From positions 1 through 64,000 of the forward strand of contig NZ_JAQFVF010000026.1 in the NCBI RefSeq assembly GCF_027789125.1: a stretch of 64,000 nt of DNA, in the 5' to 3' direction. Positions 15,718-24,117 of the stretch are shown one piece after another; position 1 is the stretch's first letter; every line of letters starts with the position of its first letter. A program made the position numbers and the translations under genes. This DNA is from Paenibacillus aestuarii (GTDB taxonomy: Bacteria; Bacillota; Bacilli; Paenibacillales; NBRC-103111). The notes beneath the pieces are model-generated. The model worked only from the letters and a program-made list of their open reading frames with translations, was not told where the DNA came from and ran no database searches.

Positions 15718-15754
15718 ATACCCCTTGGGCATTCATGCTCAAAGGGTATTTTTA
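15718..15754 (+). terminator. Second terminator-like stem upstream of the DedA gene
   Basis: ATACCC...TTG.GC pairs with GC.CAA.GGGTAT (15718-15749) and a TTTTT run follows. It may be a leader attenuator of the next gene, because it lies about 80 bases past the first terminator. Confidence 0.75.
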
Positions 15755-15850
15755 CTTAAAATAGTAAAAAAATAACAATATAAAATCTGAACTTTTTTGG
15801 TAAAGCGAAGTCTTTTTAGTCATAACGTTGTTAACTTCGTGGAGGTACAT

Positions 15851-17149
15851 GTGGTACATTTCATACAAGGATTGCTGGATCAGTATGGTTATTATGTGTT
15901 GGGGATTGCGCTCATGCTTGAACTTCTCGCACTTCCCTTACCGGGGGAAGTTCTGATGACCTATTCTGGGCTTATGATCTACCAGGGGCATTTGAACTGG
16001 GTCGTAAGTATACTTACGGCCGGCTGTGGCGCCTCGCTTGGAATGACCTTGTCCTATTGGATTGGGTTTAAATTAGGAAAACCTTTCTTTGAGAAGCATG
16101 GCGCCAAGATCCATTTTGGTCCGGATAAGCTGCAGAAGACATCGGGCTGGTTCGAACGTTATGGGAATAAGCTCTTAATTATTGCTTATTTCATACCAGG
16201 CATCCGACATTTCACAGGCTATTTTTCCGGCGTTACGCGTATGCCGCTTCGAACCTATATGCTTTATGCATATCCAGGCGCTTTCATATGGACAGGCACG
16301 TTTATTTCACTAGGCAAAATTCTGGGTCCCAAATGGGAGCAATTTCATCATACGATAACCAAATATTTGTTGATTGCAGGTGTGATTGCCGCGCTAATGT
16401 TCATCATCGTTTATGTATTCAAAAGATACAGAGAACAAATCTACAGTTCAACCGCAAAGGGATTAAGTGCAGGCGTGGCGACTTTTCATTCTTTAGGAAG
16501 GGTTCGATTTTTGCTGCTTGCCTCATTTTGTGTGTTCCTTACTTTGTTTATTTTGATGGCAGGATTGATTGAAGATTTTGTGGGCAATGAGTTCGCTGAT
16601 TTCGACGAAGTCACAACGTTTATCGTTCTGGTTTTGTTTGAGGAAAGCTGGTGGAGTACGTGGATGAATCGTTTCGCAGATTTGGCCTCGCTTTCGGTAC
16701 TTTTGACGATAGCCGCTTTAACGATCGTATGGATCTTACTCAAATCGAAAGATCGTCTGCTCGAGATTGGATTTATGCTGTTCGTTTTGATCGGCGGTGA
16801 AGTGTGGGACGAAGGGTTGAGAAGGCTTTTTCATCGCACGGGACCTCAGAACGTAGTGGGGACATTCCCAAGTGAACAAACGTTAATCACGATCATTTTC
16901 CTGGGGTTTGCGATGTTTCTGTTTGTACGGCATTTGCATGTGACATGGGTGCGAACAGGAGCTGTTATCTTTGTCCTTGCGGTCTCCTTGCTCGTGGGGC
17001 TAAGCCGAATTTATTTCAACATCCAGTATCCGAGCGATGTCGTGGCCGGTTACGTGTTCGGCGGGGTTTGGCTGAGTTTGAATGTCATTTTGTTAGAAAT
17101 ATTTCGGCTTATTCAACGCGACAAGATGAACTTTTCGACTTCATCTTAG
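15851..17149 (+). CDS. DedA-PAP2 fusion membrane protein with degenerate phosphatase motifs
   Basis: The preferred start is GTG 15851, directly behind GGAGGT; a TTG at 15797 in the same frame has no ribosome site. This gives 432 residues beginning like other DedA proteins. Residues about 1-195 are a DedA domain (ELLALPLPGEVLM, FIPGIRHFTGYFSG), the family of undecaprenyl-phosphate/lipid translocases. Residues about 210-430 are a PAP2 phosphatase fold with six helices. The three PAP2 motifs are damaged: FHRTGP for the R-x-R-P element, PSEQ for PSGH, and SRIYFNIQYPSD for SR-x5-H-x3-D. Both catalytic His are thus Gln. The fusion itself is known, but an inactive or altered phosphatase half is notable. 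Confidence 0.88.
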   Translation: MVHFIQGLLDQYGYYVLGIALMLELLALPLPGEVLMTYSGLMIYQGHLNWVVSILTAGCGASLGMTLSYWIGFKLGKPFFEKHGAKIHFGPDKLQKTSGWFERYGNKLLIIAYFIPGIRHFTGYFSGVTRMPLRTYMLYAYPGAFIWTGTFISLGKILGPKWEQFHHTITKYLLIAGVIAALMFIIVYVFKRYREQIYSSTAKGLSAGVATFHSLGRVRFLLLASFCVFLTLFILMAGLIEDFVGNEFADFDEVTTFIVLVLFEESWWSTWMNRFADLASLSVLLTIAALTIVWILLKSKDRLLEIGFMLFVLIGGEVWDEGLRRLFHRTGPQNVVGTFPSEQTLITIIFLGFAMFLFVRHLHVTWVRTGAVIFVLAVSLLVGLSRIYFNIQYPSDVVAGYVFGGVWLSLNVILLEIFRLIQRDKMNFSTSS

Positions 17150-17467
17150 ATCAAGCGAACGTACATGAAAATAAACATTTTGAATAATTACCGGATTCAA
17201 CGCTACTAGCGAAAAGAATCTAAAGGAATGGGCAAGGACTTAGGTCATTCAGAGAAATCTGACTGTCCTTTTTTTGCGACATTCACTCATATTGATATAA
17301 ACATACAAATTACATCGGGATTATGTGTGAAATAGGTTCTTATAATCGCAGTAAATACACTCTATTAGTTATGCTAATCATCTATGAACCACAACTTTAT
17401 TCCAATATGGACTAAAGTGAGTTATAATTAGCCCATAAATAGAAATGGTAAAAGGAGGGTGATTATC
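17150..17467 (+). other. Gene-free gap between the DedA-PAP2 and chromate-transporter genes
   Basis: It holds the terminator at 17234-17275 and, near the downstream gene, a TATAAT at 17423-17428 that may be its -10 box. No clear -35 was found and no gene is seen. Confidence 0.4.
17234..17275 (+). terminator. Terminator after the DedA-PAP2 gene
   Basis: AAGGAC (17234-17239) pairs with GTCCTT (17265-17270), with inner TCA/TGA pairing, followed by a T run. Confidence 0.75.
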
Positions 17468-17842
17468 ATGAACGGAGCTTCATGGAAACAGTTATGGAAC
17501 ATCTTTTGGGCCTTTTTCAAAATTGGGCCTACCACATTCGGTGGCGGTTACGCTATGATTCCGGTTCTGGAAAGAGAGGTTGTGCAAAAACGGCAGTGGG
17601 TAAATGGCAATGAGATGTCCGATGTGCTATCTATTGCAGGTTCGGCGCCTGGAGGGATCGGTGTCAATGCATCAGCGTTTATCGGATATCGATTGGCCGG
17701 GGTGCCCGGCGCTTCGGTAGCAAAAGCTTTTATTGGACTTCTGATCACCGGCGGTGTTATTTTAGGAGTTATGAAGTACAAAATGCATCCGATGGCAGTC
17801 ATTCTAGTATCAGGCTTATTAGGTATCGTGTTTTTTAATTAA
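17468..17842 (+). CDS. Chromate-transporter-family protein, internally shortened
   Basis: The start is ATG 17468 behind AAAGGAGGG; the frame's earlier GTG lies in the ribosome site. The 124-residue product has the family hallmark FKIGPTTFGGGYAMIP at 12-27 and SAPGGIGVNASAFIGYR at about 60-76. It then passes directly to MKYKMHPMAVILVSGLLGI, which is the end of a normal ChrA half. A typical half is about 175-190 residues, so roughly 50 residues covering about two membrane helices are missing in frame. Whether it still transports chromate or another anion is doubtful. It is followed after 28 bases by the formylglycine-generating enzyme gene. Confidence 0.82.
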   Translation: MNGASWKQLWNIFWAFFKIGPTTFGGGYAMIPVLEREVVQKRQWVNGNEMSDVLSIAGSAPGGIGVNASAFIGYRLAGVPGASVAKAFIGLLITGGVILGVMKYKMHPMAVILVSGLLGIVFFN

Positions 17843-17870
17843 GTTCAAATTGAGAAGGAGAGACCTCATT

Positions 17871-18833
17871 ATGACTGATTCGAAAGAAAAACCGTCTTGC
17901 TGCTCCGTATCAAGAAATCAACTTACCTTCACGCCATTTGAAAAGCAAGAGCAGCTCGCCCCTAAGACAGAGCAGCTTGCCAAGCAGGATATGATATATG
18001 TGCAGGGCGGGGAATTCCTTATGGGCACCGATGATCAGGAGGGCTTTCCTTCAGATGGGGAAGGACCGGTGCGTTCTGTAAGCGTAGCCCCGTTTTATAT
18101 AGATCCGTGTGCAGTGACCAATCTCCAATTCAAAGAGTTTGTAGAAGCAACAGGCTATGTAACGGAAGCGGAGAATTTTGGGTGGTCGTTCGTGTTCCAC
18201 CTGTTTGTCCCTGAAACCGGTGTCAAGATCCTGGGCTCCACCCAGCAAACGCCGTGGTGGCTTGCGGTTGAAGGGGCTAGCTGGTGTGCTCCTGAAGGGG
18301 CGGGATCAGGGATTGAAGATAGACTTGATCATCCGGCCATTCATATTTCTTGGAATGATGCGTTGGCCTACTGCGAGTGGGCGGGCAAACGCTTGCCTAC
18401 AGAAGCGGAGTGGGAGTTTGCCGCTAGGGGAGGCTTGGTCCAAAAGAGGTATCCTTGGGGGGATGAGCTCAAACCGGAAGGCAAACATATGTGCAATATA
18501 TGGCAGGGGAAATTCCCTCAAAAGAACAACGCGAGTGACGGTTTTATTGGGACTGCGCCCGTGAAGTCCTTTGAACCGAATGGGTACGGATTGTATCAAA
18601 TGTCAGGAAATGTTTGGGAGTGGTGCTCGGATTGGTTTCATCCGACCTTCCATGTGAACGGTCCAAGGGTAAATCCTGTAGGTCCCCAAAGCGGGACAAG
18701 CCGTGTGATGCGTGGTGGCTCCTATTTGTGCCACAAATCCTATTGCAATCGATACCGCATTGCTGCGCGCAGCAAAAATACACCAGACAGCTCGGCGGGA
18801 AATATGGGATTCCGCTGTGCGGCTGATGCTTAG
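17871..18833 (+). CDS. Formylglycine-generating enzyme (sulfatase modifying factor)
   Basis: The 320-residue protein starts at ATG 17871 behind GAAGGAGAG; an in-frame start at 17850 lacks a site. It has the FGE-sulfatase domain from residue 38 (MIYVQGGEFLMGTD) to the end. The decisive feature is the Cys pair C287 and C292 in GGSYLCHKSYCNRYR, with the same 5-residue spacing as the catalytic pair of true FGEs. Many SUMF1-like proteins lack it. It also has the CC near the N-terminus seen in bacterial FGEs. The enzyme converts a Cys of sulfatases into formylglycine using O2 and copper. No sulfatase gene lies in the window, so its client is elsewhere. It is co-transcribed with a short chromate transporter gene. 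Confidence 0.92.
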   Translation: MTDSKEKPSCCSVSRNQLTFTPFEKQEQLAPKTEQLAKQDMIYVQGGEFLMGTDDQEGFPSDGEGPVRSVSVAPFYIDPCAVTNLQFKEFVEATGYVTEAENFGWSFVFHLFVPETGVKILGSTQQTPWWLAVEGASWCAPEGAGSGIEDRLDHPAIHISWNDALAYCEWAGKRLPTEAEWEFAARGGLVQKRYPWGDELKPEGKHMCNIWQGKFPQKNNASDGFIGTAPVKSFEPNGYGLYQMSGNVWEWCSDWFHPTFHVNGPRVNPVGPQSGTSRVMRGGSYLCHKSYCNRYRIAARSKNTPDSSAGNMGFRCAADA

Positions 18834-18875
18834 AAGGATGGGAGCAGTTGAGAATCAAAATTAGCGCGTAAACTG

Positions 18876-18901
18876 GCAGCTGCATAAGCAGCTGCTTTTT
18901 T
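18876..18901 (+). terminator. Terminator after the formylglycine enzyme gene
   Basis: GCAGCTGC, loop ATAA, GCAGCTGC, then a T run. The same stem sequence ends the dioxygenase gene at 13894. Confidence 0.9.
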
Positions 18902-19050
18902 GACGATGGAGAATGCATCCTCATGCTGTAAAATAATCGTTACAAGGTTACGATGGACTTCCCGCTTTATTTGTAACTATAATAAAGTATTAATCTCGTC
19001 ATAGCCGGAGATCCGGTTGGATACATATTCGTTGAGTAGGATGTGATGGA

Positions 19051-19797
19051 TTGGACACGAAGTATTCCGTTCCTGCGTTGGATCGGGCACATGCTGTCTT
19101 AACGCTGTTAGCCGAGGAGCCCTATACATGGAAGCTTTCGGATATTTCCAAGCAGTTAAGCATCAGCAAAAGCACGCTGCACTCGCTGCTGCATACGATG
19201 GAGAGGCTGCAGTGGATTAATCGGGATCGTAATGAAACGTATGCGGTAGGAAGCGCGCTGGGTAATTATGGGAGCGCCTATTTCCGGCAGTTCGATCTCA
19301 TTGATGAATTCAGACGTGCGGCTGAGCCTGTGATGCGCAAGCTTCAGGAAACGGTTCAACTGGCTCGTTTGGACGGAAGTGAAGTGCTCTATTTGGCCAA
19401 AATTGAAGCGCCTTCGCCTGTGCAGATGGTATCCGGCCCCGGTGTGCGCTTTCCGGCTCATTCCACTGGGCTTGGGAAAGCGCTGATGTCCGACATGGAA
19501 GCTGGACAAGTCCGTGAGCTGCTGCCCCATGAACAGCTGCCACAACGGACCGTCCATACGATAGACAATCGTGAGGCATTCATTCAAGAACTGGACAAAG
19601 TTCGGCATACAGGCTATGCCTTGGACATTCAGGAAGGCGTCATGGGCTTCTGCTGTGTATCCGTGCCGATTCGGCGCAGGGGTGAGATCATCGCTGCCGT
19701 GAGCTGCTCGATGCCCGTTCACACTTGGGAAATGAAAAGGGAAGAGGCCATTCAAGCCATTACAAAGTTGGCAGCAGCTCTTTCGACGAGTCTATAG
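19051..19797 (+). CDS. IclR-family regulator of the glyoxylate/malate operon
   Basis: The 248-residue protein begins at TTG 19051, with AGGATGTGA upstream; no ATG is available in frame. Residues 1-65 form the winged helix (LSDISKQLSISKSTLHSLLHTM). Residues 75-245 form the IclR ligand domain with VRFPAHSTGLGKALM and the C-terminal GFCCVSVPIRRRGEIIA. It precedes, in the same direction, the FAH, malate synthase, glycerate kinase and malic enzyme genes. A terminator and the palindrome TGAACACTGTTCA lie in between, so it is likely to control that operon. IclR-type proteins commonly sense glyoxylate or pyruvate, which fits the enzymes. The sensed molecule is inferred, not shown. Confidence 0.92.
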   Translation: MDTKYSVPALDRAHAVLTLLAEEPYTWKLSDISKQLSISKSTLHSLLHTMERLQWINRDRNETYAVGSALGNYGSAYFRQFDLIDEFRRAAEPVMRKLQETVQLARLDGSEVLYLAKIEAPSPVQMVSGPGVRFPAHSTGLGKALMSDMEAGQVRELLPHEQLPQRTVHTIDNREAFIQELDKVRHTGYALDIQEGVMGFCCVSVPIRRRGEIIAAVSCSMPVHTWEMKREEAIQAITKLAAALSTSL

Positions 19798-19802
19798 GTT
19801 TA

Positions 19803-19841
19803 AATCCCGGACGCTTACTTCAAGCGTGCCGGGATTTTTTG
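19803..19841 (+). terminator. Terminator after the IclR gene
   Basis: AATCCCGG/CCGGGATT with inner GCTT/AAGC, followed by TTTTTTG. Confidence 0.92.
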
Positions 19842-19911
19842 TTGTATTTAGGCCATTTCAGTCATTGACAACCAAGTTCCCGTATGGGAAGATATGGTTA
19901 ACAGTAATTTA

Positions 19912-19931
19912 TGAACACTGTTCAGTATAAT
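19912..19931 (+). promoter_or_regulatory. Candidate operator and -10 box of the glyoxylate/malate operon
   Basis: A perfect 13-bp palindrome TGAACACTGTTCA (19912-19924) directly abuts TATAAT (19926-19931), 24 bases before the FAH start. A repressor bound there would cover the promoter. No strong -35 is visible; TTGACA at 19865 is too far away. Confidence 0.5.
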
Positions 19932-19954
19932 GAACGAAAGGTGCGAATAAGACA

Positions 19955-20722
19955 ATGAAACTAGTGAGATTTTCGCTGCCTGCCGAGAATACAATACGCA
20001 GCGGTTACTTGGAAGGGCATAGTATTCATGAGTTTGTCGGGGATATGTTCTCGGGGCGAGAGAAGACAGGACGAAGTTTTGAACTGGAGCAGGTTTCGCT
20101 GAGAGCTCCGCTAGTACCGAATCATATTATTGGCATCGGCAAAAACTTTGTTCCCGACCATACGGAGAAGCCTCCGGTTCCAGAATTGCCTATTTTATTT
20201 TTCAAACCTTTAACAGCTGTCGTTGGTCCGGGGGATGCAGTCATTTTGCCTCAGGGAACAGCAGAAATTAAGTTTGAATCGGAGCTGGCTGTCATTATTG
20301 GGCGCACAGCCAAGGATATCCATCCGACCCAGGCAGATGACGTCATTTTCGGTTTTACCGTGGCTAACGATTTGGGAGCCTTTAATTATTTCCATCCGGA
20401 GGGACATTGGACGATTGGAAAAGCGTTCGACACGTTCTGTCCGCTGGGACCGGTCATTGAGACGGATTTCAACTATCGCACTGCTCGGATTCAGGCAGCT
20501 GTTAACGGTGTGATGAAGCAGGATGCAACGATGGAACACATCATTACGCCAATTGATGAGATGATAGCGTATATCAGCCGTTTCATGACCTTGAATCCGG
20601 GTGACGTGATTTTGACAGGAACGCCGGCAGGATCGGACTATGTACGCCATGGAGATGTCGTGGACTGCTGGATCGAAGGCATCGGTCGTTTGTCCAACCC
20701 TGTGCAAACCAATTCTCAGTAA
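19955..20722 (+). CDS. Fumarylacetoacetate-hydrolase-family enzyme
   Basis: This 255-residue FAH-family protein cleaves or decarboxylates a 2,4-diketo or 2-oxo acid using Mg2+. The core shows [11 protein letters not shown] near 63, [15 protein letters not shown] near 85, the metal-binding [12 protein letters not shown] near 106 and [12 protein letters not shown] near 228. It is the first gene of an operon with malate synthase G, glycerate kinase and malic enzyme. Family members include 2-hydroxyhepta-2,4-diene-dioate isomerases, oxaloacetate decarboxylases, and 2,4-diketo-3-deoxy-L-fuconate hydrolase. The exact substrate cannot be read. A broken FAH gene at 61719 in the sugar locus makes this intact copy a possible substitute. 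Confidence 0.88.
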   Translation: MKLVRFSLPAENTIRSGYLEGHSIHEFVGDMFSGREKTGRSFELEQVSLRAPLVPNHIIGIGKNFVPDHTEKPPVPELPILFFKPLTAVVGPGDAVILPQGTAEIKFESELAVIIGRTAKDIHPTQADDVIFGFTVANDLGAFNYFHPEGHWTIGKAFDTFCPLGPVIETDFNYRTARIQAAVNGVMKQDATMEHIITPIDEMIAYISRFMTLNPGDVILTGTPAGSDYVRHGDVVDCWIEGIGRLSNPVQTNSQ

Positions 20723-20742
20723 ACGAAGGAGATGGAGAAACT

Positions 20743-22926
20743 ATGAATCCATATATCCATGTAGGAAATCTGCAAGTTGCATCCGGTCTGCATCGTTTTC
20801 TGGAGTCTGAGGTTTTGCCGGGAACCGGCTTAAGCGCGGATAAGTTCTGGGGACAGCTGGAATTGTTGATTGACGAGCTGACTCCGGTAAACCAGGCACT
20901 GCTGCATAAGCGCGATGAGCTTCAAGGGCTGCTGAACCAGTGGCATAAACAGCACCGGGACGATTTTGATGCGGAGACATATAAAGCTTATTTGTATCAA
21001 ATTGGTTATTTGGAACCGGAAGCCGAAGATTTTCAGATTACGACGCAAAATGTCGATGAAGAAATCGCCAAGCAATCCGGCCCGCAGCTGGTCGTACCTG
21101 TGAACAATGCGCGCTATGCGCTGAATGCGGCGAACTCGAGGTGGGGAAGCCTGTATGATGCCCTATATGGCACAGACGTCATTGATGACAGCGATGGTGC
21201 CGAACGAGGTGCTTCGTACAATGCAGCGCGCGGTCTGAAGGTCATTGCCTATGGGAAATCATTTTTGGACCAAGCAGCGCCTTTAACGAAGAACTCGCAT
21301 GCGGAAGTGGTTGCCTATTCCGTTGCTGACGGGCAACTGCAGATCGTTCTGACGAACGGAGAGGTTGTCGGTCTGCAAGAGAGCGCTCTGTTCGTCGGGT
21401 ATCAAGGCAGTCCAAGCAGTCCGGCGGCTGTTTTGCTGAGCAATAACGGGCTCCATATCGAAATTCAAATCGACCGCCATCACCGGATCGGTCAAAATGA
21501 CCCGGCAGGCGTAAAGGACATCCTCTTGGAAGCGGCGATTACGACGATCATGGACTGCGAAGATTCCGTTGCTGCTGTAGATGCGGAAGATAAGGTCGAC
21601 GTGTACCGCAATTGGCTGGGTCTCATGAAAGGGACTTTGCAGGCATCCTTCCAAAAAGGCGACGCAACCGTAACCCGTGCGCTTCATTCAGATCGCAGCT
21701 ACGTGTCAGCGGAAGGCAAAGCTTTCGAACTGCCCGGCCGTTCCCTTCTTTTTGTGCGTAATGTCGGACATTTGATGACGATCGATGCTATTCTGGATCG
21801 AAATGGAAACGACGTGCCCGAAGGCATTCTAGACGCCGTAGTGACCAGCGCTATCGCCATGCATGATGTGATCGGCAACAGTCTTTACCGGAATTCCAAT
21901 AAAGGATCCATCTATATTGTAAAACCCAAAATGCACGGCTCGGAAGAAGTTGCCTTTGCCAACACGCTGTTTAATCGGGTAGAGGATTTGCTCGGTCTTG
22001 AGCGCCACACGATTAAGATTGGCGTGATGGACGAAGAACGGCGCACATCTTTGAATTTGAAAGCCTGCATCCGTGAGGTTAAAGACAGAATCGTGTTCAT
22101 CAACACAGGATTTCTGGATCGAACAGGCGACGAGATGCATACCTCCATGGAAGCCGGACCAATGATCAGGAAGAATCAGATGAAATCTTCCACTTGGCTG
22201 CAGGGCTACGAACGTTCGAATGTTCATGTCGGACTGACTTGCGGCTTGCAGGGCAAAGCGCAGATTGGCAAGGGGATGTGGGCGATGCCGGATCTGATGA
22301 AGGAGATGCTCAAGCAAAAAAACAGCCAGTTAGAAGCGGGCTGCACAACAGCTTGGGTGCCTTCGCCGACTGCGGCAACGTTGCACGCTTTACATTATCA
22401 CCAGGTGGATGTAAAAGAAGTTCAAGCGCAGCTGCTCAAGCATAGCGCGAGCTATATCGATCAAATTCTGGAGATTCCTGTGTCGCCGGATGCCTCATGG
22501 TCCCAAGAGGAGATCCAGCAGGAATTGGATAATAATGCCCAAGGAATACTCGGATATGTCGTTCGCTGGGTGGAGCAGGGAATTGGCTGTTCGAAAGTTC
22601 CTGATATCAATAACATCGGCCTAATGGAGGACCGGGCAACGCTGCGGATTTCCAGCCAGCATCTGGCCAACTGGCTGCACCACGGCATCTGCAGCGAAGA
22701 ACAAGTGATCGAGACGATGCGGCGAATGGCGTCCATCGTCGATAATCAGAACGCGAACGATCCTGCATATCGCAGCATGTCAGCCGATTATGAACGGTCG
22801 GCGGCGTTTCAAGCAGCGCTCGAATTGGTGCTTCAAGGCTATGATCAGCCCAATGGTTATACGGAACCCATTTTGCATCGTTATCGCAGAGCCTTTAAAA
22901 CCAGTGGCGCAGCCTTGAAGGCCTAA
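20743..22926 (+). CDS. glcB: Malate synthase G
   Basis: The 727-residue protein has the full length and order of malate synthase [20 protein letters not shown] lies near residue 270, [17 protein letters not shown] near 495, [18 protein letters not shown] near 535 and the active-site [12 protein letters not shown] near 627-638, whose Asp is the catalytic base in the E. coli enzyme. It condenses glyoxylate with acetyl-CoA to malate. There is no isocitrate lyase in the window, so the glyoxylate must come from glycolate, allantoin or a sugar acid rather than the glyoxylate shunt shown here. The ribosome site is GAAGGAGATGG. It is the second gene of the operon. Confidence 0.97.
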   Translation: MNPYIHVGNLQVASGLHRFLESEVLPGTGLSADKFWGQLELLIDELTPVNQALLHKRDELQGLLNQWHKQHRDDFDAETYKAYLYQIGYLEPEAEDFQITTQNVDEEIAKQSGPQLVVPVNNARYALNAANSRWGSLYDALYGTDVIDDSDGAERGASYNAARGLKVIAYGKSFLDQAAPLTKNSHAEVVAYSVADGQLQIVLTNGEVVGLQESALFVGYQGSPSSPAAVLLSNNGLHIEIQIDRHHRIGQNDPAGVKDILLEAAITTIMDCEDSVAAVDAEDKVDVYRNWLGLMKGTLQASFQKGDATVTRALHSDRSYVSAEGKAFELPGRSLLFVRNVGHLMTIDAILDRNGNDVPEGILDAVVTSAIAMHDVIGNSLYRNSNKGSIYIVKPKMHGSEEVAFANTLFNRVEDLLGLERHTIKIGVMDEERRTSLNLKACIREVKDRIVFINTGFLDRTGDEMHTSMEAGPMIRKNQMKSSTWLQGYERSNVHVGLTCGLQGKAQIGKGMWAMPDLMKEMLKQKNSQLEAGCTTAWVPSPTAATLHALHYHQVDVKEVQAQLLKHSASYIDQILEIPVSPDASWSQEEIQQELDNNAQGILGYVVRWVEQGIGCSKVPDINNIGLMEDRATLRISSQHLANWLHHGICSEEQVIETMRRMASIVDNQNANDPAYRSMSADYERSAAFQAALELVLQGYDQPNGYTEPILHRYRRAFKTSGAALKA

Positions 22927-22962
22927 CCGTATCATCCTCATGTAGAAAGGAGCGGTATATGC

Positions 22963-24117
22963 ATGCGTATTCTGGTTGCACCGGATTCGTATAAAGGATG
23001 TAGGACAGCTTCACAGGTTGCAGCCCTCATGAAGAAAGGCATTGAATCCGGATATCCGGAAGCGATTGTGGAAACCGTCCCTTTGGCGGATGGCGGGGAA
23101 GGAACGCTCGATACGCTGGTGGACGCAACCGGAGGCAAAGTGATGGAGGTTGAAGTCACTGGGCCCAACATGGCGAGGGTGGCCTCCAAATATGGCGTCT
23201 TAGGCGATCAACAGACAGCCGTAATTGAAGTTGCGCAGGCTGCGGGTCTGACGTTGGTGCCGCAATCGGCAAGGAATCCGCTGCAAGCGACAACTTTAGG
23301 CGTCGGAGAGCTGCTGATTGCAGCTCTGGATGAAGGCTACAGGCAATTCATCATTGGACTGGGCGGAAGTGCGACGAATGATGGCGGGTTAGGCATGCTC
23401 CAGGCGCTGGGTGGCGTATTTGCGGATGAGAACGGCCAGCAGGTGCTCTCCATAGCTTTGTCCTTAGCAAGCATCCGTTCCGTTGATTTAACAGGGGTAG
23501 ACCCCAGAATCAAAGAAAGCCAAATTACGGTAGCTTGCGATGTAGACAATCCTTTATGCGGGCCAAGGGGGGCTTCTGCGGTATTCGGACCCCAGAAAGG
23601 TGCCTCGCTGGAGCAAGTGGAGGTGCTTGACGCCTCCTTGCATGCTTATGCCTCGCTCATCGAGCACCATACAGGCCGCAGCGCTCAAAGCATTCCGGGA
23701 GCAGGCGCAGCAGGTGGGCTCGGGTTTGCTTTCCTTATGCTTGGCGCCGAGCTCGTGCCTGGCGCTAAGATTATGGCGGAAGCATCCGGCCTTGAGCGTA
23801 AACTGCGAGTGGCAGACTGGGTCATTACGGGAGAAGGCCGAAGCGACTCCCAAACGATGTACGGCAAATTGCCAGTCTATGTCGCTCAACAAGCGAAGGA
23901 GCTGGGCGTGAAGGCAATTCTGATATCCGGCGGCCTTGGGCAAGGGTATGAGGATTTATACGCCTATTTTGTAAGCTGCCACTCCATTGTGTCTGGACCC
24001 ATGTCGTTGGAATCTGCCATGGAGCATGCTGAAGTGCTACTCATGCGTACGTCGGAAAACGTCGCCCGACTCATACAAGCCGCCAGCGGCAACAGGAGGG
24101 AAGCGGAATGTCTATAA
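22963..24117 (+). CDS. Glycerate kinase
   Basis: This 384-residue protein is a GarK/GlxK-type glycerate kinase. The start LVAPDSYKGCRTASQVA (APDSFKG pattern), VPLADGGEGTLD near 45, GLGGSATNDGGLGMLQALG near 128 and GAGAAGGLGFAF near 247 are typical. It phosphorylates D-glycerate to 2-phosphoglycerate. The start ATG follows GAAAGGAGCGG. It overlaps the malic enzyme gene by 10 bases. Together with the beta-hydroxyacid dehydrogenase at 41940, if that is a tartronate-semialdehyde reductase, it would complete a second route from glyoxylate. A glyoxylate carboligase is not in the window. Confidence 0.93.
   Translation: MRILVAPDSYKGCRTASQVAALMKKGIESGYPEAIVETVPLADGGEGTLDTLVDATGGKVMEVEVTGPNMARVASKYGVLGDQQTAVIEVAQAAGLTLVPQSARNPLQATTLGVGELLIAALDEGYRQFIIGLGGSATNDGGLGMLQALGGVFADENGQQVLSIALSLASIRSVDLTGVDPRIKESQITVACDVDNPLCGPRGASAVFGPQKGASLEQVEVLDASLHAYASLIEHHTGRSAQSIPGAGAAGGLGFAFLMLGAELVPGAKIMAEASGLERKLRVADWVITGEGRSDSQTMYGKLPVYVAQQAKELGVKAILISGGLGQGYEDLYAYFVSCHSIVSGPMSLESAMEHAEVLLMRTSENVARLIQAASGNRREAECL

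Noticed and set aside
18544-18924. Minus-strand frame of 126 codons over the formylglycine enzyme end
   Set aside because: It reads antisense through a well-conserved gene and its terminator, with no ribosome site or recognisable domain.
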